A DNA stretch of 64,000 bases from Polyangium sp. y55x31 (GCF_029946505.1 NZ_JARZHG010000032.1:1-64000), one strand, 5' to 3'; shown: positions 18,151 to 27,815, counted from the first letter of the stretch. The notes: generated by a model from the sequence alone, not told the origin. Translations and numbers: made by a program.

Positions 18151-19557
18151 TCAAGCGTCGGCATCGGAGAGCGCGGGGAGCGACAGGACAAACCGCGCGC
18201 CGCCTTCGTGGCTCCGGTCGAGCGAGACGTCGCCGCCGAGGTTTCGCGCGATTCCACGCGCGATGGCGAGGCCGAGCCCGGCGCCGGGGCGGTCGTCGCC
18301 GCGGTCCCTCGTGCCGCGATAAAACGGCTCGAAGATGTGGGGCTCGTCCTCCTTCGCGACGCCCGGGCCGCGGTCGATCACGGCGATCTCCACGGAGGCG
18401 TCGCGGCGCGTGATCGTGGTGAGGACGGGCGCCTCCGCGGGGCCATGCGCGACCGCGTTGTCGACGAGGTTCCGGAGCGCGCGGATGATCTCGCTTCGAT
18501 CCCCGCGGACGAAGAGCGGCGCGGTGCCCGTGTTCTCCGGGGCCTGTTCGAGGGATACGCGCCGCGCCTCGGCCGGGCCGCGCGCAAGGCGGAGCGCGTC
18601 GGCGACGATATCGCCGACGTTCACGACCTCGGTGCCGAGCGAGCGCGGCGCCTGCACGCGCGCGAGCGTGAGGAGATCCTCGGAGAGGCGCGAGAGCGCT
18701 TCGACGTCGACGAGCGCTTCCTCGATGGTGCGCTGGTAGCCGGCGGCGTCGCGGGGCCTGCGCAGCGCGAGCTGGAGCTCACCGCGCAGCGTGGAGAGCG
18801 GGGAGCGGAGCTCGTGCGCGGCGTGCGAGACGAAGAGGCGCTGCGCGGCGACGAGCGCGCCGAGGTGCTCGATCATGTGGTCGAGATCGGCCGCGAGCGC
18901 GCGCGTCTCGGTGCTGCCGCGGGCGCCGTCGCCGACGCGAGCTTCGAGGTTGCCGCGCTCGACCTCGCGCGCCACGCGGGCGATCGCGTGCACGTCACCC
19001 GCGAGGCGACCGCCGAGCCAGCGGGAGAAGAGCGCGGTCGCGACGGTCGCCGAGAGGAACAGCACGCCGAGGATGCGGTGCAGAAAGCTCGCGTCCTCGT
19101 CGACGGTCCTTCGCGACGCGGCGTAGAGCAGCGCGGCGCCCCCGTCCCCGACGGGCACGGTGACGCCGCGGAGGGCCTTGCCGTTCACGCCGAGATCGAC
19201 CGGCACGCCCTCCGTGGGCACCGCCGTCGAGGCGCCGAGGCTTTCGAAGGTCGGCACCTCGCTGCCGAAGTTCATCGTCGCCGAGAGGAGCACGCCGCGC
19301 TCGTCGTAGACCGCGATGTAGCGCTGGGTCGGGCGCAGGCTCTCGGGCACCTCGGCGACGCCGTCGAGCACCACGGGCCGGCCCGGGTTTTTCGCGTCCG
19401 CGATCTGCGCGAGCGCGTGCGCCTGCGCGACGAGGGCGAGGTCGAGGTCGCGCGTCTCGTCGCGGCGCACGAGGACGTAGACCGTGAGGAACGAGGTGAG
19501 GAGCGTGGCGGCGCTGACGACCGTGACGGCGAGGCTCAGGCGGTTCTTGAGCTTCAT
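18151..19557 (-). CDS. Membrane sensor histidine kinase
   Basis: The 468-residue protein has two membrane segments (about 7-30 and 160-182) flanking a periplasmic sensor region of about 130 residues, then HAMP, HisKA and HATPase domains. The phospho-accepting His248 sits in SHAAHELRSPL. ATP-site motifs are RNLVDNAVAHG, DRGPGVAKED and GAGLGLAIARG. The start ATG overlaps the response-regulator stop (ATGA), so the pair is translationally coupled. Its position next to, and divergent from, an RND metal-efflux operon suggests it senses periplasmic metal ions, as CusS/CzcS-type kinases do. No metal-binding His/Met cluster is obvious in the sensor region. Confidence 0.93.
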   Translation of the reverse strand: MKLKNRLSLAVTVVSAATLLTSFLTVYVLVRRDETRDLDLALVAQAHALAQIADAKNPGRPVVLDGVAEVPESLRPTQRYIAVYDERGVLLSATMNFGSEVPTFESLGASTAVPTEGVPVDLGVNGKALRGVTVPVGDGGAALLYAASRRTVDEDASFLHRILGVLFLSATVATALFSRWLGGRLAGDVHAIARVAREVERGNLEARVGDGARGSTETRALAADLDHMIEHLGALVAAQRLFVSHAAHELRSPLSTLRGELQLALRRPRDAAGYQRTIEEALVDVEALSRLSEDLLTLARVQAPRSLGTEVVNVGDIVADALRLARGPAEARRVSLEQAPENTGTAPLFVRGDRSEIIRALRNLVDNAVAHGPAEAPVLTTITRRDASVEIAVIDRGPGVAKEDEPHIFEPFYRGTRDRGDDRPGAGLGLAIARGIARNLGGDVSLDRSHEGGARFVLSLPALSDADA

Positions 19558-20225
19558 GGCCCGCTCGGCGGCGAGAGGCGGTAGCCGATCCCGCGCACGG
19601 TCTCGATGAGGGAGGCGTTCGGGCCGAGCTTCTCGCGGATGTTCTTCACGTGCACCTCGACCACGTTCGAGCCTGGATCGAAGCTCGTCTCCCAGACCTT
19701 CGCGAGCAGCTCCGTCCGCGGCACGACGCGGCCCGCCTCGCGCGCGAGGTAGGCGACGAGCGCGAACTCGCGCGGCGTGAGATCGAGCTTTCGCCCGTCC
19801 AACGTGGCGCGGCGATCGGCGCGATCGACGACGAGCGGGCCCACGCGCAAGACCGTGTCGACGAGGGAGGCGCGTCGCCCACGCGCGCGGACGCGGGCGA
19901 GCAGCTCGCCGAGATCGAAGGGTTTTGCAAGGTAGTCGTCGGCGCCGGCGTCGAGCCCGGCGATGCGCTCGGGGACTTCGGCGCGCGCCGTGAGCATGAG
20001 GATCGGCACCTGGCAGCCGCGCTGCCGTACGGTGCGACAAACCGAAAGCCCGTCCATCTCGGGGAGCATCCAGTCGAGGATCACGAGATCGTACGAGAGC
20101 GCCTGGATTTGCTGGATCGCCGTGGCGCCGTCGGCGACCACGTCGACGGCGTAGCCCTCTTCGCTGAGCGCTCGAGACAAAAAGCTCGCGAGCTTCTTGT
20201 TGTCCTCCACGACGAGGATTTTCAT
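19554..20225 (-). CDS. OmpR/PhoB-family response regulator (probable metal-efflux regulator)
   Basis: The 223-residue protein has a receiver domain with acidic pocket VVEDN, phospho-Asp51 in ILDWMLPEMDG, Thr of MLTARA and Lys of LAKPFD. A winged-helix DNA-binding domain follows (LTPREFALVAYLAREAG to ETVRGIGYRLS). It most resembles the CusR/CopR/CzcR group. It is first in a two-gene operon with the sensor kinase and diverges from czcCBA. The 214-bp gap between them holds direct repeats of the kind this family binds. Confidence 0.95.
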   Translation of the reverse strand: MKILVVEDNKKLASFLSRALSEEGYAVDVVADGATAIQQIQALSYDLVILDWMLPEMDGLSVCRTVRQRGCQVPILMLTARAEVPERIAGLDAGADDYLAKPFDLGELLARVRARGRRASLVDTVLRVGPLVVDRADRRATLDGRKLDLTPREFALVAYLAREAGRVVPRTELLAKVWETSFDPGSNVVEVHVKNIREKLGPNASLIETVRGIGYRLSPPSGP

Positions 20226-20325
20226 GAGGGTTCGAGCTTAGCCCGGAGCCGCGCGAGCGCCCCTCGCGAGCGCGCCGCGGTTCGCCTCGATCCCGCGCTT
20301 TTCCAGCGTCGACGCGAGCGCGCGC

Positions 20326-20405
20326 ATGAAGACTTCTTCATCTGCGCTTCATCTTCCGCCCAAAGCACACGAGGAGCCTGAAGGAATCTTCATCGGCCGT
20401 TCATG
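20326..20405 (+). promoter_or_regulatory. Candidate response-regulator binding sites before efflux operon
   Basis: TTCATC occurs at 20337 and 20348, and TTCAT(C/G) at 20389 and 20400. Each pair is spaced exactly 11 bp, the helical period at which OmpR/PhoB-type regulators bind as tandem dimers. The pairs are 41 bp apart. An inverted copy (ATGAAG at 20326-20331) faces CTTCAT at 20336-20341. The second pair lies 35 bp before the first efflux gene. The sites sit between the regulator and the operon it probably controls. Not experimentally supported. Confidence 0.5.
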
Positions 20406-20439
20406 CTCGGCCGAGCCGAGGGCCTTACACGGTACGTCG

Positions 20440-21765
20440 ATGAGCATCGCCCATCGGAAACCCTGGCCCTGCGCGGCGCTCGCGCTCGCTGCGTGCCTGT
20501 CTTTCGCCCCCGCCGCGGGCGCCGCGAGCGCGCCGGAGAAAGGCGCGCTTCGTCCCAGCGCCGAGCTGGATCTCGGATCGCTGGAGGCGCTCGTGCGCGT
20601 TCGTGCGCGAGGCGTGGAGAGCGCGGCGCTCGAAGTGGATCTGGCGGCGGCCGAGGTGAAGAAGGCGCAAACCTTGCCGAACCCCACGCTCGAAGCGAGC
20701 TGGGGGACGATCCCGATTGGCCCGACGAACCCGGCGGGGCTCTCGTCGCCGATGACGCAGGTGCCGAACTACGGCGTCTCCCTCGCGTACACGTTCCCGA
20801 TCGGAAAGCGCGGGCCGCTGCAGGATCGGGCGCAGGCGCTCGAACGCGCGGCGCGGGCGGGGCTGTCCGCGGACGTGCGCACGCGGGCGCTCTCGCTGGC
20901 GCGGACGCTCGGCGTGCTCGCGGCCACGACGATGCGCCTCGAAGGCCTGCGGCGCATGGCCGACGAGGGGCGCAAGCAGGCCGAGCTCGGCGCGACGCGC
21001 CTCGCGGCCGACTTCGCGTCGGGCCTCGAAGTCGAGCGGCTGAAGGTCGAGGCGAGCCGCCTGGAGCAGGACGTTCGAGCCGCCGAAGCCGAGGTGAGCG
21101 CGGCGGTCGCCGACTGCACGGCGACGCTCGGCGCGCCTTGCGAGCCCTTCGCGGACGCGGGCGAGGCGCGTCGCTTCCTCGCGCGGTGGATCGAGCGCGC
21201 GGGGTCTGTCGGTCGCGTCGAGGACCGGCCCGACGTGCGCGCGCTCGCGGCGTACGGCGAGGCCGCGTCCGCGGAGGCGCGCTGGGCGCGGGCGCAGGCG
21301 ATCCCCGATCCCACGGTGCGCGTCGGCTACCTGCGTGATCAGTTCGTGATCTCGGGCAACCAGGTGAACAGCCTGAACCTGAGCGTGAGCATCCCGCTGC
21401 CGATCTTCGATCACGGGCAGGCCGAGCTCGCGGCCGCGGAGGCCAAGCGCGCGCGTGTCTCGGCCGAGCGGCAGAAGACCCTGGAGACGAGCCGCTCGCG
21501 CCTGCCCGTGCTCGAGCAGCGCCTCTCCGCGCAGAAGAAGCGCCAGCGCTCGCTGTCGGAGGAGATCCTGCCGCGCGCGGAGGGGACGCTGAAGGAGCTC
21601 GCGCGCGCTGCGGAAGGACGGCTCTTGCCGCTCACGGACGTGATCCAGGCCCGGCGCACGGTGAGCGAGCTCGTCGTCGCCGAGGCCCAGAGCTTCGCCG
21701 AAGCCTTCGATGCGGCGCTCGAGATCGCCGCCGAGCTTGGAAAGACGAACGAGGACCCACGATGA
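20440..21765 (+). CDS. czcC: Outer-membrane efflux protein, CzcC/TolC family
   Basis: The 441-residue protein has a signal peptide (residues 1-28) and the two alpha-helical repeats of TolC-type outer-membrane factors: long Ala/Glu/Arg-rich coiled coils, NPTLEASWG near the start of repeat one and PDPTVRVGYLRDQF in repeat two. Such proteins form the outer-membrane exit duct of tripartite RND pumps. The ATG at 20440 places the signal peptide correctly. The gene overlaps the following adaptor gene by four bases (ATGA), so it is first in the efflux operon. Confidence 0.88.
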   Translation: MSIAHRKPWPCAALALAACLSFAPAAGAASAPEKGALRPSAELDLGSLEALVRVRARGVESAALEVDLAAAEVKKAQTLPNPTLEASWGTIPIGPTNPAGLSSPMTQVPNYGVSLAYTFPIGKRGPLQDRAQALERAARAGLSADVRTRALSLARTLGVLAATTMRLEGLRRMADEGRKQAELGATRLAADFASGLEVERLKVEASRLEQDVRAAEAEVSAAVADCTATLGAPCEPFADAGEARRFLARWIERAGSVGRVEDRPDVRALAAYGEAASAEARWARAQAIPDPTVRVGYLRDQFVISGNQVNSLNLSVSIPLPIFDHGQAELAAAEAKRARVSAERQKTLETSRSRLPVLEQRLSAQKKRQRSLSEEILPRAEGTLKELARAAEGRLLPLTDVIQARRTVSELVVAEAQSFAEAFDAALEIAAELGKTNEDPR

Positions 21766-22907
21766 ACCGATCTGCACGAAGCCCCCGACGAACCCTCTCT
21801 GCCCTCTCGCTCGTGCTGCTCTCTGCGGCGGGCGTCGCGTGCCACGGGACCCCGCAGGAGAAGGCGCGACCGCCGTTCTCGGCCGCCGAGGACGTCGTGA
21901 AGCTCGATCCGGCCGCGCCGGGGCCGATGAAGTTCGCGACCACCGAGGCCGCTTCGGGCGAGCCGTTGCCGCTGCCGCCGGTGACGGCGCGTGTCTCCAC
22001 GGTGGAGAGCCTGACGGCGCCGAGCTTCGCGCCGCTCGCGGGGCGCGTGGTCACGGTCAACGTGCGGCTCGGCGATCGCGTGGCGGAGGGCGATCGGCTG
22101 ATCGAGGTCCGCACCGCGGATTTGCCGACACTCCAGCACGAACGGCGCGCCGCGGAGCTCGCGATCAAGACACGCAAGGCCGTCGTCGAGCGGCTGGAGA
22201 AGCTCGTCGAGGCGCGCGCGGCGTCGCAGAACGAGCTCACGGTGGCGCAGAGCGAGCTCGACGAGGCGAGGCTCGCGGCGCAGGCGGCGGCCGAGAAGAT
22301 CCGCAGCCTCTCGATCAAGACGGCCGGCGCCACGTCGTACTGGGTGCTTGCGAACCGGGCCGGGACCGTGGTGCAGCTCGACGCGACGCCGGGCAAGCAG
22401 GTCGGGCCGGACGGGGACAAACCCATCGCCACGGTGGCAGATCTCGGCGAAGTGCTGGTGCTCGCCGACGTCGCGCAGCGGGACGCATCCGCGCTCACGG
22501 CGGGGCGCACGGCCGCGATCCGCTTCCCGGACGGAGCGGAGGCCGGGATCAGCGGGACCATCGAGTCCGTGTCGGACGTGGTCGATCCAGACCGACAAAC
22601 CGTGCCCGTGCGTGTTCGCGTGAAGAACGATCGGAAGACGCTCCGGCCGAATGCCTTCGTGAGCGTGCTCTTCAAGCCGCCCGGTGAGGCGCAGGTCGTG
22701 GGCGTCCCGACCTCGGCGATCGTGAGCGACGGCGCGCGGTCGATCGTGTTCGTGGAGACCACGCCGGGCACGTTCCAGCGGCGCCCGGTGGAGGTCGGAC
22801 GCCAGTCGAAGGAGCGCGCGGAGGTCCTCTCCGGCGTTCGTCCGGGCGAGCGCGTGGTGAGCAGCGGCGCGCTCCTCTTGCTCAACGCGCTCGACGTCGA
22901 GGGGTGA
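21762..22907 (+). CDS. czcB: RND efflux periplasmic adaptor lipoprotein, CzcB family
   Basis: A lipobox (SAAGVAC, Cys27) anchors this 381-residue protein. It shows the membrane-fusion-protein layout: a split lipoyl domain (LAGRVVTVNVRLGDRV and GTVVQLDATPGKQV) around a helical hairpin (about 120-185), then beta-barrel and membrane-proximal domains (GERVVSSGALLLLNALDVEG at the end). It would link the inner-membrane pump to the outer-membrane duct. No N-terminal His-rich metal-binding segment is present. Starts inside the czcC stop and ends three bases before the pump gene. Confidence 0.9.
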   Translation: MNRSARSPRRTLSALSLVLLSAAGVACHGTPQEKARPPFSAAEDVVKLDPAAPGPMKFATTEAASGEPLPLPPVTARVSTVESLTAPSFAPLAGRVVTVNVRLGDRVAEGDRLIEVRTADLPTLQHERRAAELAIKTRKAVVERLEKLVEARAASQNELTVAQSELDEARLAAQAAAEKIRSLSIKTAGATSYWVLANRAGTVVQLDATPGKQVGPDGDKPIATVADLGEVLVLADVAQRDASALTAGRTAAIRFPDGAEAGISGTIESVSDVVDPDRQTVPVRVRVKNDRKTLRPNAFVSVLFKPPGEAQVVGVPTSAIVSDGARSIVFVETTPGTFQRRPVEVGRQSKERAEVLSGVRPGERVVSSGALLLLNALDVEG

Positions 22908-22910
22908 GCC

Positions 22911-25900
22911 GTGTTCGAGAAAATCGTGGCCGGGGCGCTCCGTCATCGCGGCGCCGTCCTGCTCGTGACTTTGATCGTGGCGGCCTTCGGGGCGTGGGCG
23001 TTCTCGGGGGTCACGATCGAGGCGTTCCCCGATCCGACCGACACCCAGGTCAACGTCATCACGCTCTACGCCGGGCAACCCGCGGAGGAGATGGAGCGTC
23101 AGGTCTCCGTCCCGATCGAGCGCGCCGTCAACGGCACGCCGGGGCTCGTGCGGGTCCGCGCGATCAACCTCTTCGGTTTGTCCTTCGTGACCCTGACGTT
23201 CGGCGATGGCGTCGATCCGATCTTCGCCCGCGCGCAGACGACGGAGCGGCTCCGCAACGCCGAGCTGCCCGAGGGCGTGCGGCCCGAGCTCGGCTCGCTC
23301 TCCACGCCGATCGGCGAGATCTACCGGTACACACTTTCGTCGGAGAAGCGTGATCCTCTCGAGCTGCGCACGCTGCAAGACTGGGTGGTGCGCCCGCGCT
23401 TGCTCCGCGTGCAGGGCGTGGCCGACGTCGTGAGTTACGGCGGCCTCGTGCGTGAGATCCAGGTTCACCCGGACCCCGGGGCCATGGCGGCCAAGGGCGT
23501 CAGCATGAGCGAGCTCGTGCACGCGCTCGAAGCCTCGTCGGAGAACGCCTCCGGCGGCATCGTGGAGCGGGGCGCCGAGGCGCTGGTCATTCGCAGCGAG
23601 GGCCTGTTCGCAGGCCCCGCGGACATCGGCCGGATCGCGGTGGCGACCCGCGGCGGCACGCCGATCTACCTCTCGGATCTCGCCAGCGTGCAGGAAGGGT
23701 GGACGCCGCGGCAGGGCATCGTGGGGCGCGCGGACGATCCGGACGCCGTCGAGGGCATCATCCTCATGCGGCGCGGGGAAAACCCGAGTGAAGTGCTCTC
23801 CGCCGTGCGGGCGAAGATCGACGAGCTGAACGGCAAGGTCCTGCCGCGCGGCGTGAAGATCTGGACCTTCTACGACCGCACCGAGCTCGTGTCGAAGACG
23901 CTCGAGACCGTGGCGCACAACCTCGCCGAGGGCGCCGTGCTCGTCGTGCTCGTGCTCTTCGTGGTGCTGCTCGATCTGCGCGCGGCGCTGATCGTGGCGA
24001 GCGTGATCCCGATGTCGCTGCTCTCGGCCTTCATCTACCTGAAGGCGCGGGGCATGAGCGCGAACCTCATCTCCATGGGCGCGGTGGACTTCGGGATCAT
24101 CGTCGACGGCGCGGTCGTGATCGTCGAGTCGATCGTGCACCGCATGTCGCACCACGGGCCCTCGGAGCCGCCCTCGGGCGCGCGGGAGCGCATCGAGCGC
24201 GCTGTCGGGGACGTGGTTCGTCCGACCGTGTTTTCGCTCCTGATCATCATCGCGGCGTACCTGCCGATCTTCCTCCTCCAGCGCGTGGAAGGCCGGATCT
24301 TCGCGCCGCTCGCGCACACGGTGGTCGCGGCGCTCGTGGGCAGCCTGCTCTTCTCGATCACGCTCGTGCCCGTGCTGGCGACGTTCGCCTACCGTAAACC
24401 GAGGCCGCACCGCGAGTCGCCCGTGCTCCGCTGGGCGACGCGGGTGTACGTGCCCACGCTGCGCGCGTCCTTGCGGCGACCGCTCGCGGTCCTGCTCGTC
24501 GCGACGGCCTCGCTCGGCGCGAGCGGGGTCATTCTCGCCCGGCGGGGGAGCGAGTTCTTGCCTGAGCTCAACGAGGGGGCGCTCTACCTGACGTTCACTT
24601 TGCCCTCCAACGTTTCGCTCAGCGAGGGGCGCAGGCTCGCGCCGATCATCGCCCGGATCGTCGACGCGTTTCCGGAGGTCGAGGCGCGTGTGAGCCAGCT
24701 CGGCCGGCCCGAGGACGGCACCGATCCGACGATGTCGAACAACCTCGAGATGTTCGTGAAGCTCAAGCCCGCGACCGAGTGGGGGCCGGACGCGCCCACG
24801 CTCGGAGCCCTCATCGCCAAGATGCAGGCCTCGCTCACGGTCATCCCCGGGCTCGAAGTGAACTTCTCCCAGCCCATCCGCGACAACGTGAACGAGAACA
24901 TTTCGGGGCAGTTCGGGCAGGTGGCGCTGAAGATCTACGGCGATGACATGCCGAAGCTCCAGGAGGCCGCGGAGAACGCGAAGCGCGCGCTCGCCGACGT
25001 GCCGGGCATCGCCGACCTCGGCATCGTCAAGAGCGGCGAGGTCCCGCAGGTCCGCATCCGGCCGAGCCGCGAGGCGCTCGGGCGATACGGTTTGTCGATG
25101 GAGGACGTGCAGGGCTTCGTGTCGACGGCGCTCGGAGGGCGCGCGGTCGGCAAGCTCTGGGAGGGGGATCGATCCTTCGACGTCGTGATCCGCTTCCCCG
25201 AGGCCTCGCGGGATTCGCTGGAGCAGATCGAGAACTTGCGGGTGCCGACGTCCTCGGGCGCGCTCGTGCCGCTCTCCTCGCTCGGCGAGATCGGCGTGGA
25301 TTACGGGCGCGCCTCGATCAACCGCGAGAACGGGCAGCGGTACATCGGCGTGCGCATGAACGTGCGCGGGCGAGACCTCGGGTCGTTCGTCGATGACGCG
25401 CGCAAGGCGGTGGAGGCGAAGGTGCCGCTCGACAGCGGGATGAGCGTCGAGTGGGGAGGGGAGTTCGAATCGAAGGAGCGCGCGATGCGCAGGCTCGCGC
25501 TCGTCCTGCCCGTGGCCCTCCTGATCACGCTGGGGCTTCTGTTCAACGCCTTCCGGTCCATGCCGCTCGCGGTCCTCGTGCTGCTCAACGTGCCGTTTGC
25601 GCTCGTGGGCGGGGCCATCGCGCTCTGGGCCTGCGACATGCCGCTCTCGATCGCGGCGGCCGTCGGGTTCATCGCGCTCGTGGGACAGGCCTCGCTGAAC
25701 GGCGTGCTCGTGCTCTCGGCGATCGTCGAGCGCAGGGCGCAGGGCCTCGGCCTCGACGAGGCGGTGATGGAGGGGGCGAAGGATCGTCTGCGCGCGGTGG
25801 TGATGACGGCTGCGCTCGCGGCGCTCGGGCTCTTGCCGGCGGCCGTGTCGAAGGCGATGGGCGCGGAGACGCAGCGGCCGATCGCGGTCGTCATCGTGGG

Positions 25901-26039
25901 CGGCACCGTGTCGGCCGCGCTGCTCTCGCTCGTGGTCTTGCCCGTGATGTACAGGCTCGCCGTCGAGCTCTCCGATCGGGCGCGTCGCGCATTTGCCCTG
26001 CGCCCGGCGCACGTCGAGGCCTCGGGCGACGCCGAGTAG
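22911..26039 (+). CDS. czcA: Heavy-metal RND efflux pump, CzcA family
   Basis: An inner-membrane proton-driven metal exporter of 1042 residues, the normal length, with twelve expected membrane helices and two large periplasmic loops. The proton-relay helix reads VDFGIIVDGAVVIVES: Asp393, Asp399 and Glu406 match in spacing the essential Asp402/Asp408/Glu415 of Cupriavidus CzcA. The DFGxxxDGA form belongs to the divalent-cation (Zn/Co/Cd/Ni) group rather than the Cu/Ag CusA group. The usual Asn after the Glu is replaced by Ser. Start is GTG. Together with the two preceding genes it forms a complete tripartite pump. Confidence 0.92.
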   Translation: MFEKIVAGALRHRGAVLLVTLIVAAFGAWAFSGVTIEAFPDPTDTQVNVITLYAGQPAEEMERQVSVPIERAVNGTPGLVRVRAINLFGLSFVTLTFGDGVDPIFARAQTTERLRNAELPEGVRPELGSLSTPIGEIYRYTLSSEKRDPLELRTLQDWVVRPRLLRVQGVADVVSYGGLVREIQVHPDPGAMAAKGVSMSELVHALEASSENASGGIVERGAEALVIRSEGLFAGPADIGRIAVATRGGTPIYLSDLASVQEGWTPRQGIVGRADDPDAVEGIILMRRGENPSEVLSAVRAKIDELNGKVLPRGVKIWTFYDRTELVSKTLETVAHNLAEGAVLVVLVLFVVLLDLRAALIVASVIPMSLLSAFIYLKARGMSANLISMGAVDFGIIVDGAVVIVESIVHRMSHHGPSEPPSGARERIERAVGDVVRPTVFSLLIIIAAYLPIFLLQRVEGRIFAPLAHTVVAALVGSLLFSITLVPVLATFAYRKPRPHRESPVLRWATRVYVPTLRASLRRPLAVLLVATASLGASGVILARRGSEFLPELNEGALYLTFTLPSNVSLSEGRRLAPIIARIVDAFPEVEARVSQLGRPEDGTDPTMSNNLEMFVKLKPATEWGPDAPTLGALIAKMQASLTVIPGLEVNFSQPIRDNVNENISGQFGQVALKIYGDDMPKLQEAAENAKRALADVPGIADLGIVKSGEVPQVRIRPSREALGRYGLSMEDVQGFVSTALGGRAVGKLWEGDRSFDVVIRFPEASRDSLEQIENLRVPTSSGALVPLSSLGEIGVDYGRASINRENGQRYIGVRMNVRGRDLGSFVDDARKAVEAKVPLDSGMSVEWGGEFESKERAMRRLALVLPVALLITLGLLFNAFRSMPLAVLVLLNVPFALVGGAIALWACDMPLSIAAAVGFIALVGQASLNGVLVLSAIVERRAQGLGLDEAVMEGAKDRLRAVVMTAALAALGLLPAAVSKAMGAETQRPIAVVIVGGTVSAALLSLVVLPVMYRLAVELSDRARRAFALRPAHVEASGDAE

Positions 26040-26059
26040 CCCAAGCCCGCCGCGCGAGA

Positions 26060-27772
26060 TCACGCCTCGACGGCCTCCCCGCCGATCACCCGCAAAAAAC
26101 CCTGTCCATGCGCCGCGACCCGGCCCTTTCCCATGCCGCGGATGCCGAGCAGCTCCTCGGCCGAGGCCGGCCGCAGCATCGCCATCTCCACGAGGGCGCG
26201 GTTCGGCGCGACCACGTACGCGGGGACGCCGAGCGCGAGCGCACGCGCCCGCCGGTAGCGGCGCAGCGCCTCGAAGAGCTCCGGAGGCACGCCCGCGGGC
26301 ACGGGGAGGCGCAGCGGCTTCGTGGGCGAGGCAGGCTCTCGTTCGGGGTCTCTCGGCGGCAGCTCGGGTTCGTCCTCGAAACGCGGCGGATCACGCACCG
26401 TGTCGGGAGGTTCGGCCTCGACGCAGACGTCGCAGCGCCCGCAACCGCCGTCGATCACGCGTGGATCATCGCCGAAATGCCGGAGCAGGATCCGGTGGCG
26501 ACAACTCTTGCCGTCGATGTAACGCACGAGCTCCGCGAGGCGCCCGAGCGCGCGGGAGGTTTCCGCGCGTGTGGCGGGCGCGCCGTCGGGGCCGAGGCGG
26601 CAGAGCCTGCGCCGGAGCGCGAGATCCTTCGGCGTCACGAGGAGCACCCCGCGCGCGTCTTGCCCGTCGCGACCCGCGCGCCCGACCTCCTGGTAGTACG
26701 CCTCCAACGATCCGGGCGTCTCCGCGTGTACGACGATCCGTACGTCCGGACGATCCACGCCCATGCCAAACGCGTTCGTCGCGACGAGCACGCGTGTCTC
26801 GCGGGCCGCGAACGCCGCGGAGATCCGCGCTCGCTCCAGCGCGGCCGTCCCTCCATGGTAGACGGGCGCGTCCCAGCCATCCGCGCGCAGCGCCGTCGCG
26901 AGCGACTCGGCCGACTTGCGCGTCGCCGCGTACACGATGCCCGCGCCCGGACCGGCGAGCGCCTCGGCGAGCACGCGCCGCACCTCCGCGAGGACCTCGC
27001 GCGGCGACCGCACCCGCACCACGCAGAGCGAGAGGTTCGGTCGGAAAAACCCCCGCAGCACGGTGACGACCTTGCGCGGATCCCAGCCGAGCCGCCGCAC
27101 GATCTCCCCGCGCGCGGCCCGCGTCGCCGTCGCCGTGCAGGCGATCATGCGGGCCTTGCCGCGCAGGGCGAGGGCCTCGCCGATGCGCAGGTAATCGGGC
27201 CGGAAGTCGTGTCCCCACTGCACGATGCAGTGCGCCTCGTCGATGGCCACGAGCGACGTCCCCGCCGCGGCGAGCGCCGCCCCGAGCCCCGCGTGGCCGA
27301 GCCGCTCGGGCGCCGCGTACACGAGCTTGAAGGCGCCCCGGCGGAGCGCGGCGAGGCGGCGGCCGTTCTCCTCGGCCGGGAGCGTCGACGCGAAGTACGT
27401 CGCCGGGATCCCGCGTGCTTCGAGGCCGCGGACCTGATCCTCCATGAGCGCGACGAGCGGCGAGACCACGAGCGCGGTGCCGCGGAGCGCGAGCGCGGGG
27501 AGCTGATAACAGAGCGACTTGCCTCCTCCGGTCGGCGCGACGAGCAGCACCCGGCCGCCCTCGTGGTCCGCGAGGAGCGCGTCGATCGCCTCGCGCTGGA
27601 AGGGCCGCAGCTCCGCGAAGCCGAAGTGGGCCGCGAGCAGGGCATCGAGATCCGACAGAGGGGCTTTGGCGTTCACGAGCGCTTGGCAAAGCGAGCGCCG
27701 TGCCGCGCGGGATGGCCCTGGATTTCGCGGGGTTCGTCGAGAGAATCGTTCGTCGCAGGGTGGCGCCGCCAT
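26060..27772 (-). CDS. recQ: ATP-dependent DNA helicase RecQ
   Basis: A 3'-5' DNA helicase for recombination and fork repair. Motifs in order: FGFAELRPFQREAI, Walker A APTGGGKS, IDEAHCIVQWGHDFRPDY, ATATRAARGE, and QEVGRAGRDG. These are followed by a zinc-binding region (CRHRILLRHFGD, CGRCDVC) and a C-terminal HRDC domain (about residues 490-570). The first 35 residues are poorly conserved in character; a GTG at 27676 is a possible true start, just before the conserved core. The gene diverges from the amidase gene, with 43 bp between the annotated starts. Confidence 0.93.
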   Translation of the reverse strand: MAAPPCDERFSRRTPRNPGPSRAARRSLCQALVNAKAPLSDLDALLAAHFGFAELRPFQREAIDALLADHEGGRVLLVAPTGGGKSLCYQLPALALRGTALVVSPLVALMEDQVRGLEARGIPATYFASTLPAEENGRRLAALRRGAFKLVYAAPERLGHAGLGAALAAAGTSLVAIDEAHCIVQWGHDFRPDYLRIGEALALRGKARMIACTATATRAARGEIVRRLGWDPRKVVTVLRGFFRPNLSLCVVRVRSPREVLAEVRRVLAEALAGPGAGIVYAATRKSAESLATALRADGWDAPVYHGGTAALERARISAAFAARETRVLVATNAFGMGVDRPDVRIVVHAETPGSLEAYYQEVGRAGRDGQDARGVLLVTPKDLALRRRLCRLGPDGAPATRAETSRALGRLAELVRYIDGKSCRHRILLRHFGDDPRVIDGGCGRCDVCVEAEPPDTVRDPPRFEDEPELPPRDPEREPASPTKPLRLPVPAGVPPELFEALRRYRRARALALGVPAYVVAPNRALVEMAMLRPASAEELLGIRGMGKGRVAAHGQGFLRVIGGEAVEA

Positions 27773-27815
27773 GGCGGACCCTGGCGGCCGCCATCTGCTC
27801 TAGAATCCCGCCTCC

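Noticed and set aside
22911-26039. Copper/silver pump CusA
   Set aside because: The proton-relay helix has the DFGxxxDGA form of the divalent-cation group, and Asp/Asp/Glu spacing equals that of CzcA.
21411-26063. A very long open frame (over 1500 codons) antisense to the efflux genes
   Set aside because: In GC-rich DNA the frame opposite a real gene often stays open. Its product is His/Arg-rich with no domain, while the sense strand encodes a complete czcCBA set.
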